Counted from the first letter of the stretch, positions 1-7,250 are shown. The stretch is 12,767 bases of DNA from Synergistaceae bacterium (GCA_028702015.1 JAQVPO010000010.1:1-12767); one strand, 5' to 3'. Numbers and translations are program-made. Notes: generated by a model from the sequence alone, not told the origin.

Positions 1-1126
1 AGCCATCTACAACCCGTTCGCTTGTATTAACTTCATCTCTGAAGTATCCTGAAACTACGGAAGGCCCTTTTACCCAGAGCCCTCCTTCTTCATGCATGTC
101 AAGAAGTTTGCCTTCTATATCTCTTATCTGCACTTCGTAAGTATCAAAGAACTGTCCTACAGTTCCGAGCTTGCTGTCATCAGCTTTGTGGCTGACAGCT
201 ACTACAGGGGAGCACTCAGTCAAGCCATATCCTTCGAGTATACCTGTTCCCAGATACTCTTTGCTCCTTGAGCTGATTTGCACGTTCAGCCTGTCTCCCC
301 CTGTAATTACAAACTTGATCCCGCTGAGCCGTTCTCCCTTCTTTGCAAGTGCCCCCAGAAGGAAAAGCATTATCGTCGGGACACCTATTATGCAGTTCGC
401 TCCGGATGTCTTAATTGCCTCTATTGTATGCTCCACCGGGACAAAGTTTGAAAGAACTGTCTGTCTGCATCCGCTCATAAGGGCAAGCATCCCTGACATA
501 TTAAAACCAAAGGAATGAAAATTAGGAAGTACATTCAGGATTACCGAGTCAGTATCAAGAAGCCCAGGAATATGAGTCCTTACAGGATCTATATTTGAAA
601 GCAGGTTAGTGTGTGTGCATGGAACGGCTTTAGGTCTGCCGGATGTCCCTGATCTCGAGAATATGACTGCCTGCTCTTCGCTTTCAGGTATTCCTTTTAC
701 ACACTTGAATGGCGGAAGCGGTCCATCAGCGGCAGCAGCAAAAATACCATAATCAGCCCCGTCAGGAACAAAACCAGAAACTTCGCTTCCCTCAGAAACA
801 AACACAACTGCGGGATCCAGCATACCAAGAGTGCTGCTGAGATTTTCAAGACCAGCCCTTGCGTTGACCGGAGCCACAGCTCCCCCTAATCTCCAGCATG
901 CGAGAGAGAGAGCAATAACAACAGGTGAATTAGGCAGGACTATTGCAATTCGCTGCCCCTTTTCAAAACCTGCCTCTCTTAATTTTTCCTCGCAGTCAAC
1001 AGCGAGGCTGTTCAGCCTGCCCCATGACCACCAGTTTCCGTTCCACCAGAGACAGTCTTCCCCTTCCCTTTCCTTCCACGCAGACTCAAATCTTTCTTCC
1101 AGTCTTTCTTGTCTTTTTGTCTCCAT
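1..1126 (-). CDS. AMP-forming acyl-CoA/acyl-ACP synthetase, N-terminal part (C-terminus beyond the window)
   Basis: Partial gene: the first 375 codons are present and the frame stays open to the window edge. It belongs to the adenylate-forming (ANL) superfamily, which activates a carboxylate with ATP to an acyl-AMP and then transfers the acyl group to a thiol. Visible motifs are the phosphate-binding loop FSRSGTSGRPKAVPCTH (residues 156-172, with Ala in place of the usual Gly after PK), LPNFHSFGF (200-208), which resembles the LPLFHSFG segment of Aas-type acyl-ACP synthetases, and GYGLTECSP (299-307, motif A5). The A7 Asp region and the C-terminal lid lie outside the window. The ATG at 1126 has GGAG eight bases upstream. 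No signal peptide is seen, so a cytoplasmic or membrane-peripheral location is expected. It lies 87 bp downstream of the LivJ-like receptor gene on the same strand. The substrate cannot be read from this part; medium or long fatty acid is a guess from the Aas-like segment. Confidence 0.88.
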   Translation of the reverse strand, partial: METKRQERLEERFESAWKEREGEDCLWWNGNWWSWGRLNSLAVDCEEKLREAGFEKGQRIAIVLPNSPVVIALSLACWRLGGAVAPVNARAGLENLSSTLGMLDPAVVFVSEGSEVSGFVPDGADYGIFAAAADGPLPPFKCVKGIPESEEQAVIFSRSGTSGRPKAVPCTHTNLLSNIDPVRTHIPGLLDTDSVILNVLPNFHSFGFNMSGMLALMSGCRQTVLSNFVPVEHTIEAIKTSGANCIIGVPTIMLFLLGALAKKGERLSGIKFVITGGDRLNVQISSRSKEYLGTGILEGYGLTECSPVVAVSHKADDSKLGTVGQFFDTYEVQIRDIEGKLLDMHEEGGLWVKGPSVVSGYFRDEVNTSERVVDG

Positions 1127-1158
1127 AAGACCAACTCCAAAATATAAAAGTGATTTTG

Positions 1159-1188
1159 AATATAGGATCATTATTACAAATGCTGCAA
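1159..1188 (-). promoter_or_regulatory. Candidate sigma-70 promoter of the acyl-CoA synthetase gene
   Basis: On the minus strand, TTGCAG (1188-1183) and TATATT (1164-1159) are separated by 18 bases, about 33 bases before the ATG at 1126. The -10 box matches the consensus at five of six positions, but the -35 box only at three. No terminator is seen between the upstream receptor gene and this gene, so read-through is also possible. Confidence 0.3.
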
Positions 1189-1213
1189 ATCATCATCCTC
1201 GCTTAACGTCATA

Positions 1214-2824
1214 TCAATCTATGTTTTGGGTCCTAATTCTTTTCTGAAATATACCTTTCTCGCTAGGGCAATAGACCACCGCCATAGCTTTATTGAGGGG
1301 GCCGTGCGTCCTTGGGTCGATAGTCAGAGTGGCATGGGAGGCTGGAAAATTTCTCGTTGAAAGAAGGGCATGCCGTATTGCTTCTCCCCTGTATCCGGAA
1401 GCACTGTAGAGCGCATTTGCTATCCATCTGACTGCGTCATATGCCAATATGGCCGATTCCACATCAGAAGGAGGACATTTTTCATTATATAGCGTCCTGT
1501 AATCTTTCATTACAGAACGAATCTGGGGATCAAGATCAGATACTTCATTGATCCACCAGCTTCCTGAAAAAACCTTCTCTATACCTGAGGGCATATTTTC
1601 TGTATAGCCTTCGGCTAAAATTGTATTTCTGTAGCCCGCCTCTCTTGCAAACCTGAAAAGTGACTTGATATCAGTCTGTTTGCCAGGAATAATGAGAACC
1701 TCCGCTCCGCTTTTCGCGATCGCTTCCATGGCTGCCCTGTGGTCGGTATTTTCTTTCATCGGAGCACTTATATCTGCAGTAACCTTGCCACCAAAGATCT
1801 TGGCCCATCTAAGGGCCGATTCGTGGAGTACCTGGTCTGTTTCATTATCAGTATCGTACAAAAAGGCTATATTTCTCTTTGAAAGTCCTTGAACCGCAAA
1901 ATATGTGAGCATTTTGGCTCTTGCATAAGTATCGTTTGCTATGTGAAAAGCATAAAGGTATGGTTTTTCACCTTTCATGACAGCTCCTGGAGTCAGATCA
2001 GAGGCTGTTATTACGAGAGGGACACTGATTTCGTCTGCTATCTGAGACATAAAGTGGACGCTCTCATGTGAGACCGGTGTCATCATGACCATAATGCTCT
2101 CGTCCTTCATAACTTTTCTGACATTCTCTTCTGCTTCAGAAATATCCTGAGGAAGGTCATAGCCAACTATTTTGATCTTATAACCTTTTATACCTCCCTG
2201 TTTGTTTATCTGTTCAACTGCTAGCTGTGCAGCTCTCAGCTGGTTATGGCTTGACTGTGCAGCGCTGCCTTTCATTGGTGCAAAAAAGGCTATCCTGAAT
2301 TCGTCACCAACCGGGTTGCGCTGGCTGCCTATCTGGAAGAAGAGAACCACAATGGCCAGCAATGCAGCGATCAAAACTATCCCATTGTAGAAAGACTTTT
2401 TTCTGATCCACATCGTCCTGGGCTTATTCGAAATTCCGCCTGCTATCCTTCTCAGATTGCCAGGTTTTGCAACCAGATCATCAGAGTGTTCTTCTTCTGA
2501 TTTTTCCTCTTCAGTCTCGTCACTTATTACATGCCGCAGTACCATCAGTACATCTTCTGCTTCTTCCTTAGTAAAACCAAGATGCTTGGAGAGTTTGGCA
2601 CTAAAATAAGCTTCATTTTTATTCGTGATCCTTGACTTTACAGTCCATCCTGATTTTATCAAATAGCGCAAAGCAAAAGTCAGCCTAAAATTAGCAGCGC
2701 TCTCACCAGGATTCCTTGCTTCCAGAAACTGAGATAGCCTGTCAGGATCTTCCATGATACAGAGACCATAATCTTCAATAAGTTTTTCTAATACTTTTTT
2801 TATACCCTCAGCCAAAGATAACAC
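1214..2824 (-). CDS. Single-pass membrane receptor-like protein with extracytoplasmic LivJ-type (type I periplasmic binding) domain
   Basis: 536 residues in four parts. Residues 1-100 form a predicted helical domain that contains YGLCIMEDPDRLSQFLEA. This pattern (YG, then a DPxRL, then a Leu-rich helix) resembles a small helical domain I recall from bacterial signalling proteins, but the match is not certain. Residues 102-117 are a very acidic linker. A basic stretch (124-143) precedes one transmembrane helix at about 148-164, which by the positive-inside rule puts the N-terminus in the cytoplasm. From about 175 to the end is a type I periplasmic binding domain of the branched-chain amino acid (LivJ/Peripla_BP_6) family, with RIAFFAPMKGSAAQSSH and AVEQINKQGGIKG near its start. 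There is no cleavable signal or lipobox, and no ABC permease or ATPase genes are nearby, so a fixed sensor is more likely than a transport protein. The ligand is unknown. The SD (GGGAG) is only four bases from the ATG. Confidence 0.75.
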   Translation of the reverse strand: MLSLAEGIKKVLEKLIEDYGLCIMEDPDRLSQFLEARNPGESAANFRLTFALRYLIKSGWTVKSRITNKNEAYFSAKLSKHLGFTKEEAEDVLMVLRHVISDETEEEKSEEEHSDDLVAKPGNLRRIAGGISNKPRTMWIRKKSFYNGIVLIAALLAIVVLFFQIGSQRNPVGDEFRIAFFAPMKGSAAQSSHNQLRAAQLAVEQINKQGGIKGYKIKIVGYDLPQDISEAEENVRKVMKDESIMVMMTPVSHESVHFMSQIADEISVPLVITASDLTPGAVMKGEKPYLYAFHIANDTYARAKMLTYFAVQGLSKRNIAFLYDTDNETDQVLHESALRWAKIFGGKVTADISAPMKENTDHRAAMEAIAKSGAEVLIIPGKQTDIKSLFRFAREAGYRNTILAEGYTENMPSGIEKVFSGSWWINEVSDLDPQIRSVMKDYRTLYNEKCPPSDVESAILAYDAVRWIANALYSASGYRGEAIRHALLSTRNFPASHATLTIDPRTHGPLNKAMAVVYCPSEKGIFQKRIRTQNID

Positions 2825-2827
2825 TCC

Positions 2828-2845
2828 CTATACTTAAGAGTATAG
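2828..2845 (-). promoter_or_regulatory. Dyad overlapping the -10 box of the receptor-like gene
   Basis: CTATACT-TAAG-AGTATAG is a perfect 7-bp inverted repeat with a 4-base centre. On the minus strand its first arm contains the -10 hexamer TATACT and its second arm abuts the ribosome binding site GGGAG. This is the position expected of a repressor operator. It could also form a weak hairpin in the very short leader. Confidence 0.4.
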
Positions 2846-2867
2846 CTTGCGTGAGGCAGGTCCGCAA
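2839..2867 (-). promoter_or_regulatory. Candidate sigma-70 promoter of the receptor-like gene
   Basis: On the minus strand, TTGCGG (2867-2862) is followed after 17 bases by TATACT (2844-2839). The -10 box matches five of six consensus positions and the -35 box three. The expected transcript start is only about ten bases before the ATG at 2824. It lies just after the terminator of the upstream gene, which supports an independent transcription unit. Confidence 0.45.
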
Positions 2868-2904
2868 TAAATCATTCAAAACTTCAAGCTGAAATACTGA
2901 CAGG

Positions 2905-2943
2905 GGAATAAATCAAAAGCGCAGGACCGGTCCGGCCCTGCAC
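2905..2943 (-). terminator. Rho-independent terminator of the ProRS-like gene
   Basis: On the minus strand, bases 2943-2919 fold into an 11-bp GC-rich stem (two G-U wobbles, 3-base loop), followed by TTTTGATTTATT. The A/C mismatch visible on the plus strand becomes a G-U pair on the minus strand, so the structure fits minus-strand transcription. It lies about 40 bases beyond the stop codon at 2982. Confidence 0.7.
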
Positions 2944-2981
2944 ACCAAACATTGAACAGATATACTGACTTATCTTCCGAT

Positions 2982-4256
2982 CTACTTCTCTTCAAAGATC
3001 TCGTCTTTTATGCGTTCGTCCTTTTTTTCGTAGAATGAGAGTATAAGCGCTTCCAAAGAGATTTCTGCCTTCCATCTGTATGGCCATTTGTGTTCTCCGT
3101 CCCTGTCTCTGCATGATAGCACCTTTTCATCTCTCATATCAGAGCTGTAGCAATCCAGGGTACATATCTTACGCAGCGGCACTGATGCTAATGTTCGTCC
3201 GTTTTCAGGGCATGGCGTTGATTCTTCAAACAACAGCAAATCTGCAACTTCAGGCTCAAAATCCCTTCCCCAGCAGCAGCCCGTTCGGTGGTAATCTGGC
3301 CTGTTCCCTCCTACCACAAAATTTTTGCCTCCCTTAAGCGACTTGTCAGCAACCATATGGACTCCGCTGGGCACTCCTACGGGGCCACAAAATCCGGCTA
3401 CCTCGCCGAAGGCAGAAACTATCTCGTCATTTTCGGCCTTTCTGAAAGATGCTCCCTTAAATTTTGAATCTACATATGCGTGCAGCTTATTTATGCTGAT
3501 ATTTTTGTCACCTCTGATCATTGCAAATAAAAGTGTCTTTTTCTCATTGGGCATTATAACAGTATAAAGCATCGCTTTAAGCGTTTCTGAAGGATCCAGA
3601 CCCAGCTGTTCACAAAGCAGCGGTATCGTATGTGCTCCTGGGGTATGGACGTCTGTCACTTCTTTCTCTGCCTGATCTGAGTTGAGCGGCTTTACAGCAT
3701 GGACATAAGCAGAGTCCCCATGAAAGTAATTGCCGCATTCAGGGCATACAAGTCCTTCCGTCTCATAAAGCGAGCCTTTTGCAGTCGGGCACACACCTGC
3801 CATGCTGTTTATAGTTCCGGATCTGACCTCTAGAATATAATTAAAATCCGGGATATAGCGCTCAAAGATTGAACGGATAGTATCTGCCGCAAAAGCAGTC
3901 TTCATTTTTACATCTTCCTCTGTTTCAGCCCAGCCCCACAGATTGAGCTTTCTTCCTGAAACAGCCATCCAGGCAAGCGCTTTCTCCCCATATTCCCTGA
4001 CATAGCGTTCAGCAAGGGAACTGGCTGATTCATCCGATGCACTGCAATCTATATTCTGTATCCCGTTTTTTTCCAGAAGGGCTTCGGTCAGGTCTTGTGC
4101 AATACTGCTGAGAGTGCTTACTCCAATGGGGAGGAGTATTATCTCCCCGCTCTTTGCATTAAAAACACCTGCACCTTCCATTACAAGGGATATAAGACCC
4201 GGGTCCTTTACCTTTGCCGGCGGATTTTTTGTTTCAGGTATAAAAAGTTCTCTCAT
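2982..4256 (-). CDS. Degenerate prolyl-tRNA synthetase paralogue retaining the INS/YbaK editing domain; likely trans-editing aminoacyl-tRNA deacylase
   Basis: 424 residues, against about 570 for bacterial ProRS. Residues 20-68 resemble the ProRS N-terminus around motif 1. The stretch that should hold the GPTHEE segment and motif 2 (arginine-bearing, RPRxGLxRxREF) is shortened and shows neither. Residues 120-180 (IFERYIPDFNY, then CPECG) realign with ProRS. Residues 188-345 match the inserted editing domain: HTPGAHT, Lys227 in ETLKAMLY at the place of the catalytic E. coli Lys279, GFCGPVGVP (288-296), DYH with His323, and WGRDFEPEVADL. After that, the region expected to carry motif 3 (GIGVSR) aligns without the arginine, and the anticodon-binding domain is absent. 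ATP-dependent prolylation is therefore unlikely, while hydrolysis of mischarged tRNA (family role: Ala- or Cys-tRNAPro) remains possible. The frame is intact with a strong SD (AAGGAGGGTGA) before the ATG, which argues against a decaying pseudogene. Substrate and true function are inference. Confidence 0.8.
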   Translation of the reverse strand: MRELFIPETKNPPAKVKDPGLISLVMEGAGVFNAKSGEIILLPIGVSTLSSIAQDLTEALLEKNGIQNIDCSASDESASSLAERYVREYGEKALAWMAVSGRKLNLWGWAETEEDVKMKTAFAADTIRSIFERYIPDFNYILEVRSGTINSMAGVCPTAKGSLYETEGLVCPECGNYFHGDSAYVHAVKPLNSDQAEKEVTDVHTPGAHTIPLLCEQLGLDPSETLKAMLYTVIMPNEKKTLLFAMIRGDKNISINKLHAYVDSKFKGASFRKAENDEIVSAFGEVAGFCGPVGVPSGVHMVADKSLKGGKNFVVGGNRPDYHRTGCCWGRDFEPEVADLLLFEESTPCPENGRTLASVPLRKICTLDCYSSDMRDEKVLSCRDRDGEHKWPYRWKAEISLEALILSFYEKKDERIKDEIFEEK

Positions 4257-4284
4257 TTGTCACCCTCCTTCATAGATTGCATAT

Positions 4285-4313
4285 ATAATACTACATAGTT
4301 ATTAATATATCCA
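4285..4313 (-). promoter_or_regulatory. Candidate promoter of the ProRS-like gene
   Basis: On the minus strand, TGGATA (4313-4308) and TATTAT (4290-4285) are separated by 17 bases in a very AT-rich stretch, just upstream of the strong SD and the ATG at 4256. Matches to the consensus are four and five of six. Confidence 0.4.
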
Positions 4314-4342
4314 TTTGTATATCATTAACCGACAGCATTACC

Positions 4343-4371
4343 TTGAGTCCACAAATCTCGACAGCTTTAGT
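4343..4371 (+). promoter_or_regulatory. Candidate promoter of the DUF1850 gene
   Basis: TTGAGT (4343-4348), a 17-base spacer and TTTAGT (4366-4371) lie 35 bases before the ATG at 4406. Each box matches four of six consensus positions. Together with the minus-strand promoter next to it, this makes the 149-bp gap a divergent promoter region. Confidence 0.3.
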
Positions 4372-4405
4372 GATAGATGTTACCCTACTCTCCGGAGGTA
4401 GTATC

Positions 4406-4966
4406 ATGAAAAATATTTCATGCTGTATGTTTCTAGTTCTCTCCTTGCCTGTCCTCTTTCTGACTGCCGCTGCAGGATGGCGTGTTGATGTCTTTCAAAT
4501 GAAGGACACAGATGGCAGGCTTATTTTTCAGTCCCCTGTCTCCCTGGGACACAAATTCACGACACGCTACATTCACTCAGTTGAACTGACACCAGTGGAG
4601 GACGAATACAAAATCGCAGGAGGTCTTCTCTGGACATGGGAGGAAAAAGTCAGATCAACAAATGCTGGGCTGCCTTTCAGCAAGCCAAGGTACGGCAGAT
4701 TCATCGACACTGGTGAGTGGATGATATTCCAGGGCGGAAGAATGTCGTGGAAAGAATATTATTACAGGGTCGGAAATAAACATATCGGACGTAATCAGAT
4801 GACCCTTGAACCCTTCGGACGAAGAAATTTTTATGAATTATTCACAGGAGAGCGCCTCGTCATACGTGTCCTAAAAATGCCCCTTATTTATGCCAGACTT
4901 TACAGGACAGAAATCCTGCAAAAAGCTCCAATGGGAGTTCCTCCAACGGAAGGCGGATCACGCTGA
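4406..4966 (+). CDS. Exported DUF1850-family protein, probable TAXI-TRAP accessory
   Basis: 186 residues from the ATG at 4406, chosen because CCGGAGG lies seven bases upstream and a hydrophobic export signal or anchor (residues 4-23) then begins the protein. The frame is open further upstream to 4343, but that would put 21 residues before the signal and lacks a ribosome binding site. The family signature is clear: RYIHSVELTPVEDEYKI (54-70) and STNAGLPF (84-91), with an aromatic-rich remainder. The biochemical role of DUF1850 proteins is unknown to me; in many genomes they are encoded beside TAXI-type TRAP transporters, which suggests a part in uptake at the periplasmic face. Here it is the only plus-strand gene, about 2.4 kb from the TAXI binding protein and divergent from the ProRS-like gene. 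Its stop codon touches that of the convergent membrane-protein gene. Confidence 0.8.
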   Translation: MKNISCCMFLVLSLPVLFLTAAAGWRVDVFQMKDTDGRLIFQSPVSLGHKFTTRYIHSVELTPVEDEYKIAGGLLWTWEEKVRSTNAGLPFSKPRYGRFIDTGEWMIFQGGRMSWKEYYYRVGNKHIGRNQMTLEPFGRRNFYELFTGERLVIRVLKMPLIYARLYRTEILQKAPMGVPPTEGGSR

Positions 4967-5878
4967 TCAGATATAAAGATCAAGCATCAGCAATAAAATT
5001 CCTGCCGCTCCCAACATTATTTCTGGTATATATTCCAGTTTTCTCCTGCTATTACGGCCTAACTTGCTGAACCACCTGTTTATTAAAGGTATGAATAAGA
5101 CCTGTACCAGCATCACTCTTATCCAGAAGAACACAAAATCTATGAGATACATTTTGAATCCAATGTATCCCATGGATATTCCAAGACGCATCGGCCAAAA
5201 TATTGATACGATCATCGCTGGCACAACCGCTGTCCGTATTGCATCAAAAATTTCAGGTATCTGCACGTTATCTACTACCCTTGCCTTTATTACTCCTTTG
5301 GAAGGCGAAATAACCGCAAGCAGCACTAGAAACATCCCTACGCCAATTTTCCCTAATGCTCCTGCAACAGTCCAGAGTGACGTTGCAGCAAACGTTTCGA
5401 GACTGAATATATTGCCTGGCATCCCTCTGTTAAGGGAATACCATGAAAGTGTGCCTCCAACAGCAATCAGTGTAACTGCCAGTCTTGAGAGTACAAATAG
5501 TTCTTGGGGTTTAAATGACTGATATATTTCCCCGAAAAAATTTTTCATTCCTCGTATATAAAATCCCTGCGCTGAGAGAAGAAGGAAAATTATTACGATA
5601 AGGTCCCCTTTTGTTTCCACAAATTGGGGGAGCGAGCCCATGGGCATAAAGAGAAAGATCATTAGCAGTGAAATACAGGACATATATAAAAGCGGCGGAG
5701 GGCACTTGTCAGTACAGCGTCCATTCAGGAATCTTCTATAGGGAGAAAGCAAAGAAACATCTGTACCCTGGCTATCATAGAGTACTTTTTCAGCCCCCAG
5801 CAAAAGCAAAGAAAGAGTCAAGACAAGAAACAAAAGAGAAATGCCAGAAATCAATGTCAGCAAAAAAGAAAAGAACAT
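4967..5878 (-). CDS. Multi-pass integral membrane protein, possibly a distant NuoH/EchB-like subunit
   Basis: 303 residues with about seven or eight hydrophobic segments (roughly 5-28, 64-80, 92-108, 128-147, 164-190, 214-231, 238-263 and 284-302). The length and the C-terminal pattern (a segment ending FFWIRVMLVQV, a basic loop, then a last helix) recall the NuoH/HyfC/EchB membrane subunit of complex I-like oxidoreductases. I do not see the acidic quinone-loop signature of NuoH, and no other complex I or hydrogenase subunit is nearby, so the family is uncertain. The ATG at 5878 follows the SD AAGGTGA by four bases. It lies 47 bp downstream of the MFS gene on the same strand with no terminator seen between, so the two are probably cotranscribed. 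It converges directly on the DUF1850 gene. It could instead be an unrelated transporter component. Confidence 0.6.
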   Translation of the reverse strand: MFFSFLLTLISGISLLFLVLTLSLLLLGAEKVLYDSQGTDVSLLSPYRRFLNGRCTDKCPPPLLYMSCISLLMIFLFMPMGSLPQFVETKGDLIVIIFLLLSAQGFYIRGMKNFFGEIYQSFKPQELFVLSRLAVTLIAVGGTLSWYSLNRGMPGNIFSLETFAATSLWTVAGALGKIGVGMFLVLLAVISPSKGVIKARVVDNVQIPEIFDAIRTAVVPAMIVSIFWPMRLGISMGYIGFKMYLIDFVFFWIRVMLVQVLFIPLINRWFSKLGRNSRRKLEYIPEIMLGAAGILLLMLDLYI

Positions 5879-5925
5879 TTTGTCACCTTTCTGCAGGATC
5901 AGTTAAGATTTTTTGTACTGTTGAA

Positions 5926-7191
5926 TTATACTACATCTGCAAGTCCTTTCTCGCTGAGTTTCATGATAATAGTGGGTTCAACAGATTTCAACGTACGCTT
6001 CATGCAGACGGCCAGAAAAACAGCTCCTAATCCAAAAATCAATCCGGAAAATGTGCCGCCTAAAAGATCAGCTAACATTCCGGCAGTTAAAGATCCAATA
6101 GGCCCGATCCCCACGTTGCCGACAGTGTAAAGGCTCATTACACGCCCTCGTTTTTCTTCATCAATTATGCTCTGCACTAGAGTATTAAAACAAACAGAAC
6201 CTGTAGACATTCCAAAACCCAAAACAGTAAGCGCTGCGCACGAAAGCTCTACAGATCTTGAAATAGAAAAGGCAGCAAGGCCAAGCCCGAACATACCGAC
6301 GCTGTAGGTTACTCTTATATGAAGTTTGTTCACAGGAACCAGACTTGCCTGGTAAATAACTCCTATAATAGCGCCAAGTCCTACAGAACCTAAGAACAAT
6401 CCAAGTATTGAAGCATCGCTGTGAAAAATATTTTTTGCAAAGAAGGGCAGAAGCGTAGTAAAGGGGAAACAAAGAAAGAAAAATAAGGTCGATGCCATCA
6501 ATATCTTTTTTAGCGCTGTAAATCCAATAGTGTAATCCAGTCCTTCCCTAAAGCTTTTCCATCCGCTCTGCCTGACAGGCAGCTCGATTTTTTTTATCTT
6601 TAGACGGGTAAGCGAAAATATAACTGCAAGGTAAGAGACAGCATTCAGAAAAAAGCACATCGTCTCTCCGACAGCCTGGAGCGCAAAACCTGCAAAAGCG
6701 GGGCCTACAAGCCGGGCAAGGTTAAAAACTGCAGAATTAATTGTCAGAGCACTGTTTAGCTGGGCATGTCTGTCAAGCATCCTTACAACACAGGACTGCC
6801 GAGCAGGAAGATCTATAGAGGTTACTAAGCCTAAGAAGAAACTTAACAAAAGCACCTGAGAGTATCTGATAATTCCAGTAAAATCGAGAAAAGCAAGTGA
6901 AAGAGCCTGTATCATGCATAAAGACTGTGTAGTTATCAGTATTTTTTTCATGTCGTAACGGTCCAGGATCGAACCGGCAAAAAATCCTGTCACAAGGATA
7001 GGGGCCTGATTTGAAAGCTCAACAAGGCCAAGTCCTGCTGCAGAGCCAGTAAGGCGCAATACAAGCCAGCTCATCGCAAGTCTCTGCATCCAGGTCCCTA
7101 CCAAAGAGACAGATTGCCCTAATATAAATATCCGAAAATTTACGGCACCAAGAGCCATAAAAGCCTTCATTTGATATATACGATCCAGCAT
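5926..7191 (-). CDS. MFS transporter of the MFS_3 (EntS-like exporter) family
   Basis: 421 residues, the usual size of a 12-helix major facilitator. The N-terminus NFRIFILGQSVSLVGTWMQ (18-36) is typical of the MFS_3 group, whose known members export small molecules such as siderophores or drugs. GSILDRYDMKK (73-83) is the loop 2-3 motif A. The segment LPARQSCVVRMLD with the following SAVFNLARLVGPAFAG is characteristic of the same family. The protein is in the cytoplasmic membrane and probably works as a proton-driven exporter; the substrate is not readable. The ATG at 7191 has GGAG nine bases upstream. It starts 67 bp after the terminator of the TAXI unit and seems to lead a two-gene unit with the membrane protein at 4967-5878. 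Confidence 0.85.
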   Translation of the reverse strand: MLDRIYQMKAFMALGAVNFRIFILGQSVSLVGTWMQRLAMSWLVLRLTGSAAGLGLVELSNQAPILVTGFFAGSILDRYDMKKILITTQSLCMIQALSLAFLDFTGIIRYSQVLLLSFFLGLVTSIDLPARQSCVVRMLDRHAQLNSALTINSAVFNLARLVGPAFAGFALQAVGETMCFFLNAVSYLAVIFSLTRLKIKKIELPVRQSGWKSFREGLDYTIGFTALKKILMASTLFFFLCFPFTTLLPFFAKNIFHSDASILGLFLGSVGLGAIIGVIYQASLVPVNKLHIRVTYSVGMFGLGLAAFSISRSVELSCAALTVLGFGMSTGSVCFNTLVQSIIDEEKRGRVMSLYTVGNVGIGPIGSLTAGMLADLLGGTFSGLIFGLGAVFLAVCMKRTLKSVEPTIIMKLSEKGLADVV

Positions 7192-7223
7192 TCAGTATAT
7201 CTCCAAGCCTAAATATTGGATAA

Positions 7224-7229
7224 AGTATA
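7224..7229 (-). promoter_or_regulatory. Candidate -10 box of the MFS gene
   Basis: TATACT on the minus strand, five of six consensus positions, lies between the upstream terminator and the MFS ATG. No convincing -35 box is seen; the best (CTGGCA) gives a short 15-base spacer. Confidence 0.3.
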
Positions 7230-7250
7230 GCAGATGCTTTCTTTTGCCAG

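Noticed and set aside
171..1247. Plus-strand open frames (171-518 and 831-1247)
   Set aside because: They lie opposite the acyl-CoA synthetase gene, whose motifs are clear on the minus strand. They have low-complexity Ser/Pro-rich translations and no ribosome binding site.
2982..4256. Calling the ProRS-like gene a pseudogene
   Set aside because: The frame is intact over 424 codons, the SD is strong, the terminator is good and the editing-domain residues are kept, which points to a functional protein with a changed role.
4343..4405. Upstream ATG extension of the DUF1850 gene
   Set aside because: It would place 21 unrelated residues before the signal sequence and overlaps the candidate promoter; the ATG at 4406 has a good SD.
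5668..6130. Plus-strand frames across the junction of the MFS and membrane-protein genes
   Set aside because: They are antisense to both genes, show no family motif and have no SD; the minus-strand genes have good starts and membrane patterns.
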